28,018 nucleotides of DNA from Jimgerdemannia flammicorona. Lineage: Eukaryota > Mucoromycota > Endogonomycetes > Endogonales > Endogonaceae. Location: assembly GCA_003990745.1 (NCBI GenBank), contig RBNI01000667.1:1-28018 (forward strand). Direction: 5' to 3'. The first letter of the stretch is position 1. Each line of letters opens with the position of its first letter. This document shows, in pieces, positions 9,820 through 19,412 of the stretch. A program made the translations under genes and the position numbers. The notes beneath the pieces are model-generated. The model was not told the origin of the DNA. It did not search any database and saw only the letters and a program-made list of their open reading frames with translations.

Positions 9820-11632
9820 AGCTCACAAGAACCCATAGTCAAACTGGATACATTTGATACAACACCAATTTCTGCTACTACAGAAGAACTAGTTATCACC
9901 AGTATCTGGACAGGAAGAGAAGTAATTACATCAAGACTTACCAACTACCCAGCATTAGAAGGTTCCCAACCAGAAGACAGTACAGCCTAAAATCCCCAAC
10001 CAGATCAACCAGATAATACAGGCAGCTCTGCTAGAGATTTCGAAGAACTTGCACAAGAACTAGAAGATTTTATCACAGGAATCTGAGACCTTACAGCCAG
10101 ATGCTCCATACCAGTCCCAACAATCTCACCAATAGAACCTTTACCACAACCCCTTGCAGAGTTGGAAATAGCTCCTACAAGAATACCTAGGCTTATTCCA
10201 ATTCGTCTAAGGTCCAGAACACTATCCTCAAGATACCCAAGCACCCACATCTCCAGTGATAGTTCAGAAAGCAAAATCAGAATCAGGATCTGAACCCAAA
10301 CCAGAATCAGAAAAAAGTGATGACAAAATGGCCACCTCATTGCCAACCTTTGCAGGATACCTGGAGGAAGACTCCAGAGAATTTCTTGATGGAATTGAAG
10401 GAATCACAGCCTTGAGGAATCTCTCAGATGAAAGAAAATCACCATCTACAAAGCTTAGCTCAGAGAACCAGCCAGAGGAATTTTCCATCGAACAGCAAAT
10501 AACCCAGATTCAGAACTGGCAAGATAGATACAAGTAGCAATGTCTTATGAGCTAAAATATGAGGCCATGGTCCACTGGCTCTTTGAAAGTATGAAGGAAA
10601 TGAAACCCACTACAAGGCTCAAGAATCTATCATAGGGATGAAGATGAACCTTGTAGAATTACTCAGAGCCTTCTTCACAAGAATCCAGAAGAGAATGCAT
10701 ACTGCTGGGTTCAATGCCACCAACCAGGACATCATCAGTCCAATGACCTTCATGAATGGAATTCCCCCAAACATTGCCTGGCATGTTCGCATCCTAGGCA
10801 TTACAAGGTCTAAAGAGCAAGTAGATGCAGCACAAGGATTCTTTGATGTCAGACAAGGAACTACCTGGAGTGATCATGACAAGAAAGAAGATAAAGAAGA
10901 CATTCTGGTCAAAGATCTACAAGGACTCCTTCAAGGACAAGAAAGATCTGAAGAAAGAAGGCCAGTCAAGGAAGGAAAAAGGACAGAAGCGAAATTCAAG
11001 ACCTTAGCTTCAAATTGGACCTACTGGTTGGACAGATTGGAAAACTTACCACATGCAAAAATTGGGGCTACCAAGACAACAGGAGATACCCACCACAGAG
11101 GAGCCAAGGTTATCCACCAAGAGTTAACAGGAACTACCAGCAAGAAGAAAGAAGGTACTCTGCCCAAGACAGAGCCCAAGTCTAATGCTTTCACTGTGGA
11201 CAATTTGGACACTATGCTACTGAATGTGACAACAAAAGAAGTAATCAAAGAAACTCAGAATCATCAAACTGAAGGAATGATACCCAGTACAAAAAGACTG
11301 AAGCTCATCCTGTTGAAGATTTTGCAGAGGCAAGTAATAGTGAAGACTACAGTGACCTGGACTTATCCCCTACCAAGGTTACCACTTGGAAAACAGTCTA
11401 TCCAGCAAAGAAAAGAAAGAGACCTGTAGGAAGACCATCCAGGAATATTAGCAGAAGAATCATCTAAGGAGAAGATGAAGAAAATGAAGAGAAACAAGTA
11501 GAAATGCCTTCCTGAACCCCCTCATCTTTTGTCTCTGAGACAAATGAGTTGCCACCTGAAGATGAAGAAATGGAATAAGAAGAATGGGAACCTGTCACCC
11601 CAAAGCCCAAGAAAAAGTATACCCCAAAGACC
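9820..11632 (+). pseudogene. Ty3/gypsy gag: capsid and CCHC zinc knuckle, frameshifted
   Basis: Gag has to be followed through several frames. An acidic/Pro-rich N-terminal part (9820-10260) is followed by LPTFAGYLEEDSREFLD at about 10330-10385. Capsid-like helices containing YEAMVHWLFESMKEM lie at 10540-10620, and FNATNQDIISPMTFMNGIPP at 10710-10770. A perfect knuckle, CFHCGQFGHYATEC (C-x2-C-x4-H-x4-C), is at 11186-11227. It is in the same frame as the protease, so Gag and Pol were probably one polyprotein or joined in this frame. The basic/acidic linker 11230-11630 has stops that look like former CAA or CGA codons (11462-11467 region, 11514, 11576). Gag packages the RNA into particles. At least three frame changes and several stops disable it. 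Confidence 0.8.
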
Positions 11633-12172
11633 ATGCCTAGAGACATCTACAATGAAGTCAGGCAGAAGATCCAAGAGGCCAATATGGAAGTTCCCCTCCT
11701 ACAGTTCCTGCAACTGAAACCAGCTGGAGTCCAAAACAAATTGCTGAGAACCACCAGGTCTAGCACTGGCCGAGTTTCAATCCCACAGCAAGAATCAGTT
11801 CCCATCTCTGTCCAGGCAGCTGAAAGACATGTCAGCACCTACCTATATAGAGATATTGGAGGACAAAAGGCGAAGATCCACATAGACACAGGAGCAGCTG
11901 TCTGTGTTATTGCCAAATGGTTCCTGGACACCCTCCAATGGCCCATTGATGGACCATCCAATCTCAGCATCATAGTAGCAGATGGAGCCCGAACTCAACC
12001 CCTTGGAGAAGTACAAAACATCACTATCTCCCTTGGACATATTCAGTTCTCTATCCCCAAAACTGTTGTCACAGAAGCTGTCACCAATGACATAATTCTT
12101 GGCACCAACTGGATGAAAGAAATGAATGCAGTCATTGATATTGGTCAACAAGTACTCAAGTTTGACTACTGA
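11633..12172 (+). pseudogene. Ty3/gypsy aspartyl protease (retropepsin)
   Basis: A 179-codon stretch is open in the pol frame. The active-site signature is IHIDTGAAVCVIA, with the DTG triplet at 11885-11893. A flap-like region containing IIVADGA follows, then NDIILGTNWMKEMNAVIDI, the ILG helix-turn typical of retropepsins. Length and motifs fit a Ty3 protease, which cuts the Gag-Pol polyprotein inside the particle. All catalytic residues are intact. The frame stops at TGA 12170-12172, but the same frame resumes immediately (GKKYRVKV), so the stop is a point mutation (CGA or TGG to TGA) and not a true C-terminus. Confidence 0.9.
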
Positions 12173-13480
12173 GGCAAGAAGTACAGAGTTAAGGTAACTA
12201 GCTATGAGCAATCGAAGAAGAAGAAGAAGGTCACTATTCAGAAAGAATATGCCTGCAGTGAGATGTCTACTACAGAAGAGGAAGAAGAATCTGAAGACGG
12301 AAATGATCCCAGACTCAATCCCCAAATTAATCTGATAGATGACAGACCAGAAGACAATGTGTGGGCCAAGAACACTATCCCTATCACCATTGGAGCTATT
12401 GCAGGAGAAGCCAAGAGATGCCCTATCTGCCTTAAGAGATACAAGTGTCCTGAGTATTCCTCTAAGATCATGGAAACAAGGAAATCGCCTGGCACAGCCT
12501 GCCTGGAATGCAGAAAGAAGAAGAAGAAATACAGACATATTCCAGAAACATCTGCAACTGAAGCTGCAGAAGTACAAGCAATTTGGGGTCAAAAATCATC
12601 CAAGGAAGAAGAAACTTCCAACCAAGAAGTCTCTGAACAAGAAGTATCTAAAGAAGAAGAGGTCCCTGAACTCAATCCCTGGGATGATCCTTGCTGGACA
12701 CCATCTGAAGACAATGATCCTTGGAATATAGAAGAAGGACCCAGAATAATCACCATTATCTCCAAGAAAGAAACTCACCAAGAAAAGGCTTTTTGGCTAG
12801 GAAGATGTCCACACCAAATGGTCTTCCACTCTCCTCAAGACTATTGCTATCAGTGCCATTTACTAGATCAACAGGAGAGACAGAGACCCCAGAGACCAAA
12901 ACCCCTGAACATACTTGCACAGTCAACTATATTCCAAGAAGTTACCACCAAGTTGCAAAGCTGATTCAGAAGACAAGGCTTCTTCACCCAGATAGAAATA
13001 TATCCCTTATCTACTCTTCCACCCACTTATGACCAAGATGGGTACCAATTCCCAAGACAACAAGAGATTAATAACCAGGAACATCATTTCCAAGCAATGG
13101 AATATTGTAACCATGGAAGACACCCAGACTGCCAAGACTGCAGGTATCAGAAGATCCATCTCAGTCATGATGTTGCAGTTCACATCTTGATGAGAGAAGA
13201 TAACCAAAGCCAGATCTGAAAAAGTCAGACCAAAAAGCCAGGAAGAAGGACTCTCAAAATCTATGATTTAGGAGAAGACATCCTAGCTCTCATCAGACAT
13301 GCAATCTACCAAGGATAGGCAGAAGATGCCACCAACTTCATGGAAGCCCTAGACCCTACAGGAAAAAGAGGAATCAACTATCTCCAAGACTCCTCTACTG
13401 GAGCCAGATGGCTACACCTCAATCTCAGAGCCTGGAGGCTCTCTGCTAGTGGAGCTTCAGCCCTAGGACAGTCCAAACTC
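12173..13480 (+). pseudogene. Cys/His-rich region between protease and dUTPase, unassigned
   Basis: About 430 codons continue in the pol frame with stops at 12962, near 13217 and near 13316. Three potential metal-binding clusters are visible. CPICLKRYKC...CLEC is at 12419-12511. CPHQMVFHSPQDYCYQC (C-x-H-x4-H-x5-C-x2-C) is at 12806-12856. CNHGRHPDCQDC (C-x-H-x2-H-x2-C-x2-C) is at 13106-13141. Clusters 2 and 3 share the same ligand order with different loop lengths. Between them are Lys/Glu-rich low-complexity linkers (about 12580-12670). The last part, containing DLGEDILALIRHAIYQG and ARWLHLNLRAWRLSASG, leads into the dUTPase. Ty3 elements normally go from protease straight to RT, so this is an addition. 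Nucleic-acid binding is a guess from the clusters; I do not know the family. Confidence 0.6.
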
Positions 13481-13910
13481 AGCAAGGATATTGCCCAATA
13501 TGCCCTGCTACATCCCAAGGCCAAACCCCCAACCAAAGCTCACCCAGAAGATATGGGGTATGATCTTTACAGTCTAGAGGATGAATCTATCAAGCCTGGA
13601 AAACCCTTCATGATCAGAACTGGATTAACCATGCAGCCACTCCAAGGATCTTACATCCAACTGACCTCAAGGTCTGGACTTGCCAGATAAGGAATAATGG
13701 TAGAAGGAGGAACAATCAACCCAGGATATATAGGCGAAATCAAGGTCATTCTACAAAACAGTAGTACAGAATAGTACCAAATTATTAGAGGATAGAAGAT
13801 TGCCCAAGCAGTCTACATGAAGGTCAAAACCCTACAATTGCAAGAAGTCTTTGAACTAACTGAAGGAACAAGACAGGCCAAAGGATTTGGGAGCTCAGAC
13901 AAAAAGGAAG
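13481..13910 (+). pseudogene. dUTPase domain (trimeric type) inside Ty3/gypsy pol
   Basis: All five dUTPase motifs can be read in order in the pol frame: MGYDLYS (13553, motif 1), YIQLTSRSGLA (motif 2, about 13655-13687), TINPGYIGEIKV (motif 3, about 13713-13748), RG.KIAQ (motif 4, 13787-13806) and KGFGSS (motif 5, 13880-13897). Trimeric dUTPases hydrolyse dUTP to dUMP and keep uracil out of cDNA. Some retroviruses carry the domain, but it is unusual in LTR retrotransposons. Stops at 13688 (TAA), 13772 (TAG) and 13793 (TAG) break it. The catalytic Asp expected in motif 3 (ID) reads Asn (AAC), which one G-to-A change explains. The placement, between protease and RT, differs from the lentiviral site downstream of RNase H. 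Confidence 0.9.
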
Positions 13911-14218
13911 TACATCTCCTTCAAGTCAACCACCTAAAGAGGAATGTTCCCCTGCAAATAGACTGCCAACTAGTCAAGCTGCACAAGAATCTCATCCTGG
14001 AGCCTGGGGAACAAACCACTTTCGAAATCTTTGCACAACTCGACCCCAGAAATATTTTTTTCAAACCTAAGGAAGATATCCCCCACCTAGACATAGAGGG
14101 ACACACATTCCCTAACAAGATGAACCTGGTACATTCTCAAGCAACCAACCAAAGTTGGGAAACCATCATCTTGCTGAAAGGAACCATCATAGGATATCTG
14201 GTGCCTTTTCTCAACTGA
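13911..14218 (+). pseudogene. Unassigned domain between dUTPase and RT
   Basis: This segment is the second half of an open stretch (13817-14218) in the pol frame. It reads as alternating hydrophobic strands: VPLQIDCQLVKLHKNLIL, then EPGEQTTFEIFAQLDP, NIFFKPKEDIPHLDIEG and GTIIGYLVPFLN. The pattern suggests a small beta-sandwich. It resembles the poorly characterised beta-rich segments often found just before RT in Ty3-like pols, but I cannot name it. A TGA at 14216-14218 and a frame change at about 14225-14260 separate it from RT. Confidence 0.5.
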
Positions 14219-14229
14219 ACTCATAGAGA

Positions 14230-15300
14230 AGTTAATAAACTAAACTTATCAGGAAATGGCAAAAGGTCCCAGAAGAAAGGAAAGGCCCCTCTGTGACCCA
14301 GGAGACAGTAAAGCCTTCCACCAACATTGGAGAAGAATTGACACCTCAACAACAGCAACTACTAGTAGAACTTCTCAACAAATATCAAGATATCTTCACC
14401 ACCAATTATAGCAACCTGCCATACAATCCATTATATCACCATAGTATAAATACAGAAAATGCAACACCCATCTGGCAGAAACCCTATAGAATACCCCATC
14501 ACTTGAAAATATTTGAAAAGGAGCACATCCAAGAACTCTTAGACAATGGAGTCATCCGACCCTCTACCAGCCCCTGGGCCAGCCCTATACTTTTTGTACC
14601 AAAGAAAGGAGGATGGAGACTTTGTGTAGATTACAGGAAACTCAATTTAGTCACTAAAAAGGATACCTATCCTTTGCCCAGAATTGATGACCTTTTGGAT
14701 CAGTTACAAGATGCCATATACTTCAGCAGTATGGACCTCTTCACAGGATTCCATAAGATCCCCATAGACCCCAAGGACATTCAAAATACAGCCTTCCTTG
14801 CTCTAGGAAAACTGTTCAAGTACCTCCAAATACCCTTTGGACTTTGTAATGTACCCCCCCACCTTCCAGAGGATGATGAATTCAGTCTATACTCCCTTGA
14901 TCCACCACTGCCTGATTGTATATATGGACAATTCCAACATCTATTCAGCATATTTCAAGGAATACCTGCACCACCTAGAGGAATTCTTCAAACTCATCTA
15001 CACAAACCACCTGAGACTGAATGCAAAGAAATACTACTTTGGGGAACAGAAACTTGAATTCCTTAAATTTATAGTTTCAAAAGAAGGAACCCATGCAGAT
15101 CCAAAGAAAACTGAGAAGATCAACAATTGGCCAATACCCAAAACCCTGAAGGAAACACTATCATTCCTGATGCTAGTATCCTACTACAGAAGGTTTATCA
15201 AGGACTTTGCCCAAATCACTGCCCCGATCCAAATCTTTTTCAAAAAAGAAGTGCCATTCAAATAGACAGAATCACAAGAAAAAGCCTTCAAAGAACTCAA
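14230..15300 (+). pseudogene. Ty3/gypsy reverse transcriptase, YxDD changed and frameshifted
   Basis: RT begins in frame 1: ELTPQQQQLLVELLNKYQDI (14330 on), GVIRPSTSPWASPILFVPKK, LCVDYRKLN and SMDLFTGFHKIPI, which holds the first catalytic Asp. At a run of seven C (14854-14860) the frame slips by one base, and the conserved PxTFQRMMN continues in frame 2. The catalytic box reads YMDN (14921-14932) where YxDD is expected; GAT to AAT explains it. The thumb region (LEFLKFIVSKEGTHADP, then SYYRRFIKDFA) runs to a TAG at 15263-15265. That stop stands where Ty3 RTs have an invariant Trp (FxWT), so TGG became TAG. The loss of the second Asp alone would abolish polymerase activity. Confidence 0.93.
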
Positions 15301-15720
15301 GAAGCATATGACTACAGCACCAATCCTTGTGTGCCCCAATCTACAGAAGCCATTCACCTTGTATATAGATACTTCTAAAGATGGCCTTGGAGCAGTTCTA
15401 GCCCAAGAAGGACCTGATCAACAGCACTATGTGATAGCTTATACAAGTAGAGCTACCAATCAGCAGCAGATGAACTATGGTAGTACCAAACTGGAATATC
15501 TTGCAGTCATATGGGCAGTCACCCTATTCAAGCATTACCTTATCAGAAAAAGGTTCACCCTGATCACAGACCATGTAGCTCTCAAATAGTTATTCAACCA
15601 TAAGGAACCCACTGGAATCCTGGATCCTTATCCTTCAGGATTACAAAATCACCATCATCCACAAAGCAGGGAAAGCTCACAACAATGTTGATGTACTTTC
15701 CCACCAACTCCATTGAACTA
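15301..15720 (+). pseudogene. Ty3/gypsy RNase H
   Basis: LYIDTSKDGLGAVLAQ (15360-15407), KLEYLAVIWAV and FTLITDHVALK supply the D, E and D of the RNase H active site. The next codon is TAG where TDHxALKW requires Trp, again TGG to TAG (15587-15589). A frame change follows at about 15600-15640, after which QDYKITIIHKAGKAHNNVD, the conserved end of Ty3 RNase H, is read. The domain degrades the RNA template during cDNA synthesis. Confidence 0.9.
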
Positions 15721-15829
15721 GAAGAAGGGTGTCCCAAGGAACTACACCCTAAAGGAAACTCCTCAGAACATTAAGGTACAAGAAGATCTCATCTGAAAAG
15801 AACATCAGAAAGCCCATCAGAGACAAGCA

Positions 15830-16790
15830 AACAAAGAAGAGAGGCTGTAAACAACACACCACATTGGCCCAACCTCAGAATACAAGTCCAGGACATACTC
15901 AAGAAATGTGACACCTGCCAGAAGTACCAAGGAAAGAAGAACTATCAAGCACCATTGCAATCAATTGTACCACTAGACAACATCCTTCAGAGATGGAGTA
16001 TAGATATAATTGGACCTCTACCAGTTATACCAAGAAGAAACAAATATGTCCTTATATTTGTGGAACATCTGACCAAGTGGCCCAAGGCTTTTTCAATGGA
16101 AATCACAGATGCCTTAACCATTGTAGGCCTCCTCTATGGACTCACACTCAGATACAGACCTCCAGAAGAACTCATCTCTGACCAAGGCACAGAATTTATC
16201 AATACTATAATCATAAGTTATACCCGAATTCACAAGATCCACCTCAAACAAACCACATCATATCACTCTCAGACCAATGGCATGATAGAAAGAATGAACC
16301 AGATCATCAAGAAAGGACTTGCCTGAGTCAATCCTACCAATTGGGACCTCTGCCTACCCAAAATCCTGTGGGAAATCTGAAACACCCCTGTAGCCTCAAC
16401 CAAACAAAAACTATTCGAAATGATATTTGCCAAGAAGACCAGAACTACAGACCATGAAAACCTTGAATAACTTCTCAAAAAAGGAGATCAGCTGAGAAAT
16501 AAAGTCTGAAATCAGATTATCAAGGCTCAGGAAAGACAAAAGAAGTATTATGATCAGAAGTAGAAGAATCAGAAGATCAAGATCAGTGATCAAGTCTTAG
16601 TCTAGAGAAGTATGATTGAGACAAACTTTGCTACCAAGTTGGAACCCAAATGGAAAGGACCTTATCTTGTACACAATATTAGAGGAACCAGCATCTATTT
16701 AAGAAGTATAGATAGATAAACTCTGAGAACACCAGTATATATCAATCACCTCAAATTATATCTCCCCTCTATACTATGAGCCAAAGAATT
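15830..16790 (+). pseudogene. Ty3/gypsy integrase with GPY/F module
   Basis: The zinc-binding end is partly readable (CDTCQKYQ, 15910-15934, the CC of HHCC; the His pair is unclear). The catalytic core is open at 15955-16326 with WSIDIIGPLP, LISDQGTEFIN and NGMIERMNQ, giving an intact D,D,E. Downstream, seven or more stops interrupt PTNWDLCLP, KAQERQKKYYDQ and KLEPKWKGPYLV...INHLKLYLP (about 16635-16770). The last is the GPY/F module of Ty3 integrases. The stops are TGA at Arg-like and TAA/TAG at Gln- or Trp-like positions. I see no chromodomain after it. The enzyme inserts the cDNA; this copy cannot be translated whole. Confidence 0.9.
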
Positions 16791-17282
16791 GATCAGCACC
16801 TCCAGACATTGGTCCTTAGCTCCTTCCAGGCCCTACCAGTTCCCTTATCCCAGTTCTGCCAACTTGAAGGAACTCAAATACAGTTGATCCAGAAGCATCA
16901 AGAGAACCTTGCCATTACCTAAAGATTGTTACAGATCCATCACCTACAGGTCTTCAACAATATCAGACAACTATTTCAAGAACAGCCATATATTGGAGGA
17001 TCAGCTGGTATATCTTGCTGAGAAGCAAGAACTGCCAAATGAATCTACACCTTGTACAATTGAAATGTTGGAGCCTTGGTGCAGTCTGACTTCTACCTCA
17101 ACAATATTCATCAAATGAATGACACCACCTTTCAGAATATTCTTCAACAAGTAGACATCCTGTTTTCCAAAGAACAAGAAGAAGATCCAGAGCTAGAATG
17201 GAGTAACCCTGGTACAGATAATAAAGATAATAGAACAGGCATAGATGCAGAAGATGCCTATGCTTATTGGAATGATGACTAA
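16791..17282 (+). pseudogene. C-terminal tail of Ty3/gypsy pol, acidic
   Basis: Past the GPY/F module the sequence is coding-like but broken: STSRHWSLAPSRPYQFPYP (16797-16853), then 17076-17282 open and ending in TAA, with QQVDILFSKEQEEDPELEW and a final DAEDAYAYWNDD. This acidic tail holds no chromodomain or env-like membrane segment. Only 39 bp separate its stop from the 3' LTR, so it is the natural end of pol. Confidence 0.55.
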
Positions 17283-17321
17283 AGAATAGTCTAGGACAGA
17301 CTACCCTTTAGTGAGAGCTGA

Positions 17322-18491
17322 TGTGACAAACTACAATCTCAAAACCTAACCAGGTGATATAAACATTAGCATAGTATAATAACCAGCAACCATTGCTGTG
17401 AAAAATGTATAAATAACCAGATAGCTAGAAAAGAGAATAATATGAACAGTGGCTGTTCTCTGGACAGTGACTGTCTACCAGACAGTAGCTGTCCACTCAA
17501 ACATACCATAAATAGTGAATCTATAGTTAGCCAGATAGCAACTAGATAGCAACCACAATGTATAAAATACCCCATAGACAAGAGGGAATAAACCTCAGTC
17601 TAAAATTCAGAATACATTTCAATAGTGGCTTGCTTTCCAATATAAAGAAGAGTCTGAAATTGAATCCAAAAAGCAAAAGACAAGTCTGCCTACTACACTT
17701 CAAGAGATATGCCTGCTAAAAGCCACTTGATCTAGGAAGGATTGCAACACTTAGGAGAAACACCCACTCTAAAGCCACTACTAGGAGATTGTGAGCATTG
17801 GTTCTCTTTTTCCACTCCAGTCTACTTTCTGATACAAAGAACAAGTCCATTTTTGGTTCACTTGCCAGAAAGTCTGAAAATTTGCTGCCCAAGTTTAAGA
17901 AAGAACTTCACCACTGTTTCCCAGTTGAAGCTGCCAATTCAGGAAGAATCCATGCCATCCAAGTTAATTCCCAGTTGAAGCCATCATTTGTGAGTTACCT
18001 ACATTCCCAGAAGATCCTGATTTGCACCATCCGAGTTTCCACAACATCTGAATTATTTGTTCCCAGTGAGCCTGAGTTGTTGAGTTATCCACTGCCAGTA
18101 TAATTCCTAGTAAGCCACTGTTTCAGGGAAGCTACACCAAATCAAACCATTTGCCAGAAATTGCATACTTTTGGAGATCGTCACACTATATAGAGATTGC
18201 CCATCACTCAAGAAAGAGAACTGCTAAATTGTCAGACCATTATACAGAGATCATCTTGCTATACAAAATTGTGATATTCCCAGTTGATCTGAATAAGGAA
18301 CCCACTCATGCTATACACAAATTGACTGCCACCCAAAAAGGAAACCACTTGCACAGTATTCAGATCTTGACTATTATACCACTAAACACCAAGAACATTT
18401 TGTTGCTTTTAACAAAGTAACTGGGGGCTCAAGCCAAACTACATCAACCCCCAATCTTATAATTTGCCTCTATTGAGCCAGCCACATTACA
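17322..18491 (+). repeat. 3' LTR of Ty3/gypsy element
   Basis: These 1170 bp pair with 8667-9774. They keep the 73 bp (18191-18263) missing from the 5' copy and end CACATTACA. TATA and AATAAA-type signals lie at 17560-17593. The first T follows TTTAGTGAGAGCTGA, a weak polypurine-like stretch. Confidence 0.95.
17536..17603 (+). promoter_or_regulatory. LTR core promoter, 3' copy
   Basis: TAGCAAC repeats, AATGTATAAAATACC and GGAATAAACCTCAG occur in the same order and spacing as at 8891-8953; few bases differ within this core. Confidence 0.5.
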
Positions 18492-18746
18492 ATATATATA
18501 TTTAAAGAGAGCTATAGTCTCAGATATATAGAACAAGAAGCTCTTAATAGCTTTAAAATAAAACAATTTTTATATAATTAATAGTATACTGAGTAGTATA
18601 ATGATAGCCTTTATATGTATAATAACTATACTAGATATATTTATCTAATATATAGTATCAATATCAAGGGTATATTAATAAATTAAATCTCAAAAGAATG
18701 ATTAGAAATAGTTCAGTAAGTAGATTGCTATTATAGATATATCTGA
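18492..18746 (+). pseudogene. Ancient Ty1/copia copy, part 3: GAG-pre-integrase
   Basis: The copia text interrupted at 8666 continues here. INKLNLKRMIRNSSVSRL (about 18675-18730) aligns with IDQTSLEWMMRNSLVKGL of the young copia, the segment just after its WHxRLGH motif. Upstream, the equivalent of the NLYAID and WHxRLGH area is very degraded. Segment order and spacing match the intact copy, which confirms that the Ty3 element inserted into one copia copy. The next interruption is the solo LTR at 18747. Confidence 0.75.
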
Positions 18747-19215
18747 TGTAACAGTTGATTTAAATTAATATATAATATGAATCAGAGAAATAGATATTTA
18801 ATTATGGTATCTGAATTGAATTTCCAAATATAGTATAGTCTTACAAATAACAGTCATATTTCACAAATATAGAAACTTTACAAATGAAGAAATTCTACAG
18901 ATATAGAATATTTATGATTGTGGAGATTTCACAGAATCTACACTTGTAGAAAATGATATATAGAAAATATAGTCATAACTTAGCCACCTCATAGCTAGCA
19001 ACTTATATAAATACCCAAGTATCTAGAGTGAATAAACCTCAGATCAAAATAGTTCAAAAGCTAAGAGAAAGCAAAAAAACTAGTAAGCTTGAAGGCAGAT
19101 ATACTTCAAACTCATTTCTCTGTATCCTGCAGACTCCGTGAGAGTCAGAACAAGTCAAGTTTTCAAGATACAGAAATCCACTGCACTTCTGAGGTTAGAT
19201 GTCCACTATGTTACA
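18747..19215 (+). repeat. Solo LTR (469 bp) in ancient copia
   Basis: The ends are a perfect inverted TGTAACA...TGTTACA, like the Ty3 LTR here (TGTGACA...TGTTACA). Inside, TAGCAAC, TTATATAAATACCC and GTGAATAAACCTCAG (18994-19042) repeat the core promoter of the Ty3 LTRs, while the rest is not obviously alignable. It therefore belongs to a related but different family. Copia text continues on both sides. No convincing target duplication is visible (TCTGA against TTGTA). Confidence 0.7.
18994..19042 (+). promoter_or_regulatory. Core promoter in solo LTR
   Basis: TAGCAAC, then TATATAAATACCC and, about 14 bp later, GAATAAACCTCAG, shared almost word for word with the Ty3 LTRs at 8941-8953. Confidence 0.45.
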
Positions 19216-19386
19216 TTGTATAACAATTTTTGGAAAGATTATATAGAGAATAAAATATTTTAGTACCTATTGAGAAATAGCTGAAATATATAGCCAGTGT
19301 TCTCAATTTAATTTAATAGATATCTGTAGTCAATGTATACTTCTTTCTATAGTGATAAGAGATATTTTATTATATTTATTGATTAT

Positions 19387-19412
19387 TATATATATATATA
19401 ATATATATATAT
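19387..19412. repeat. (TA)n microsatellite
   Basis: Twenty-odd bases of alternating TA, interrupted once, lie inside the old copia integrase. Shorter TA runs lie at 20359-20373 and 20841-20857. Confidence 0.9.

Larger units (their letters stand above)
8667..18491 (+). mobile_element. Full-length Ty3/gypsy LTR retrotransposon carrying a dUTPase
   Basis: Long terminal repeats (8667-9774 and 17322-18491) start TGTGACA and end TTACA. They flank, in order, Gag with a zinc knuckle, aspartyl protease, a Cys/His-rich region, dUTPase, an unassigned domain, RT, RNase H, integrase with GPY/F, and an acidic C-terminal tail. Integrase after RNase H is the Ty3/gypsy order. A 4-bp ATAT (8663-8666, 18492-18495) may be the target duplication, though the site is low-complexity. 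The element sits inside the ancient copia. Roughly twenty CpG dinucleotides remain in the 7.5-kb interior by eye, far below chance. There is no env-like ORF. Nonsense codons, frameshifts and catalytic-site changes make it inactive. Confidence 0.95.

Noticed and set aside
14851..14932. Programmed frameshift in Ty3 pol at C7
   Set aside because: It falls in the middle of the RT fold, not between gag and pol, so a mutation or sequencing error is more likely.
8667..18491. Endogenous retrovirus or pararetrovirus because of the dUTPase
   Set aside because: Ty3 domain order with GPY/F integrase, LTRs and primer site, no envelope ORF, no movement or coat protein. It is a retrotransposon.
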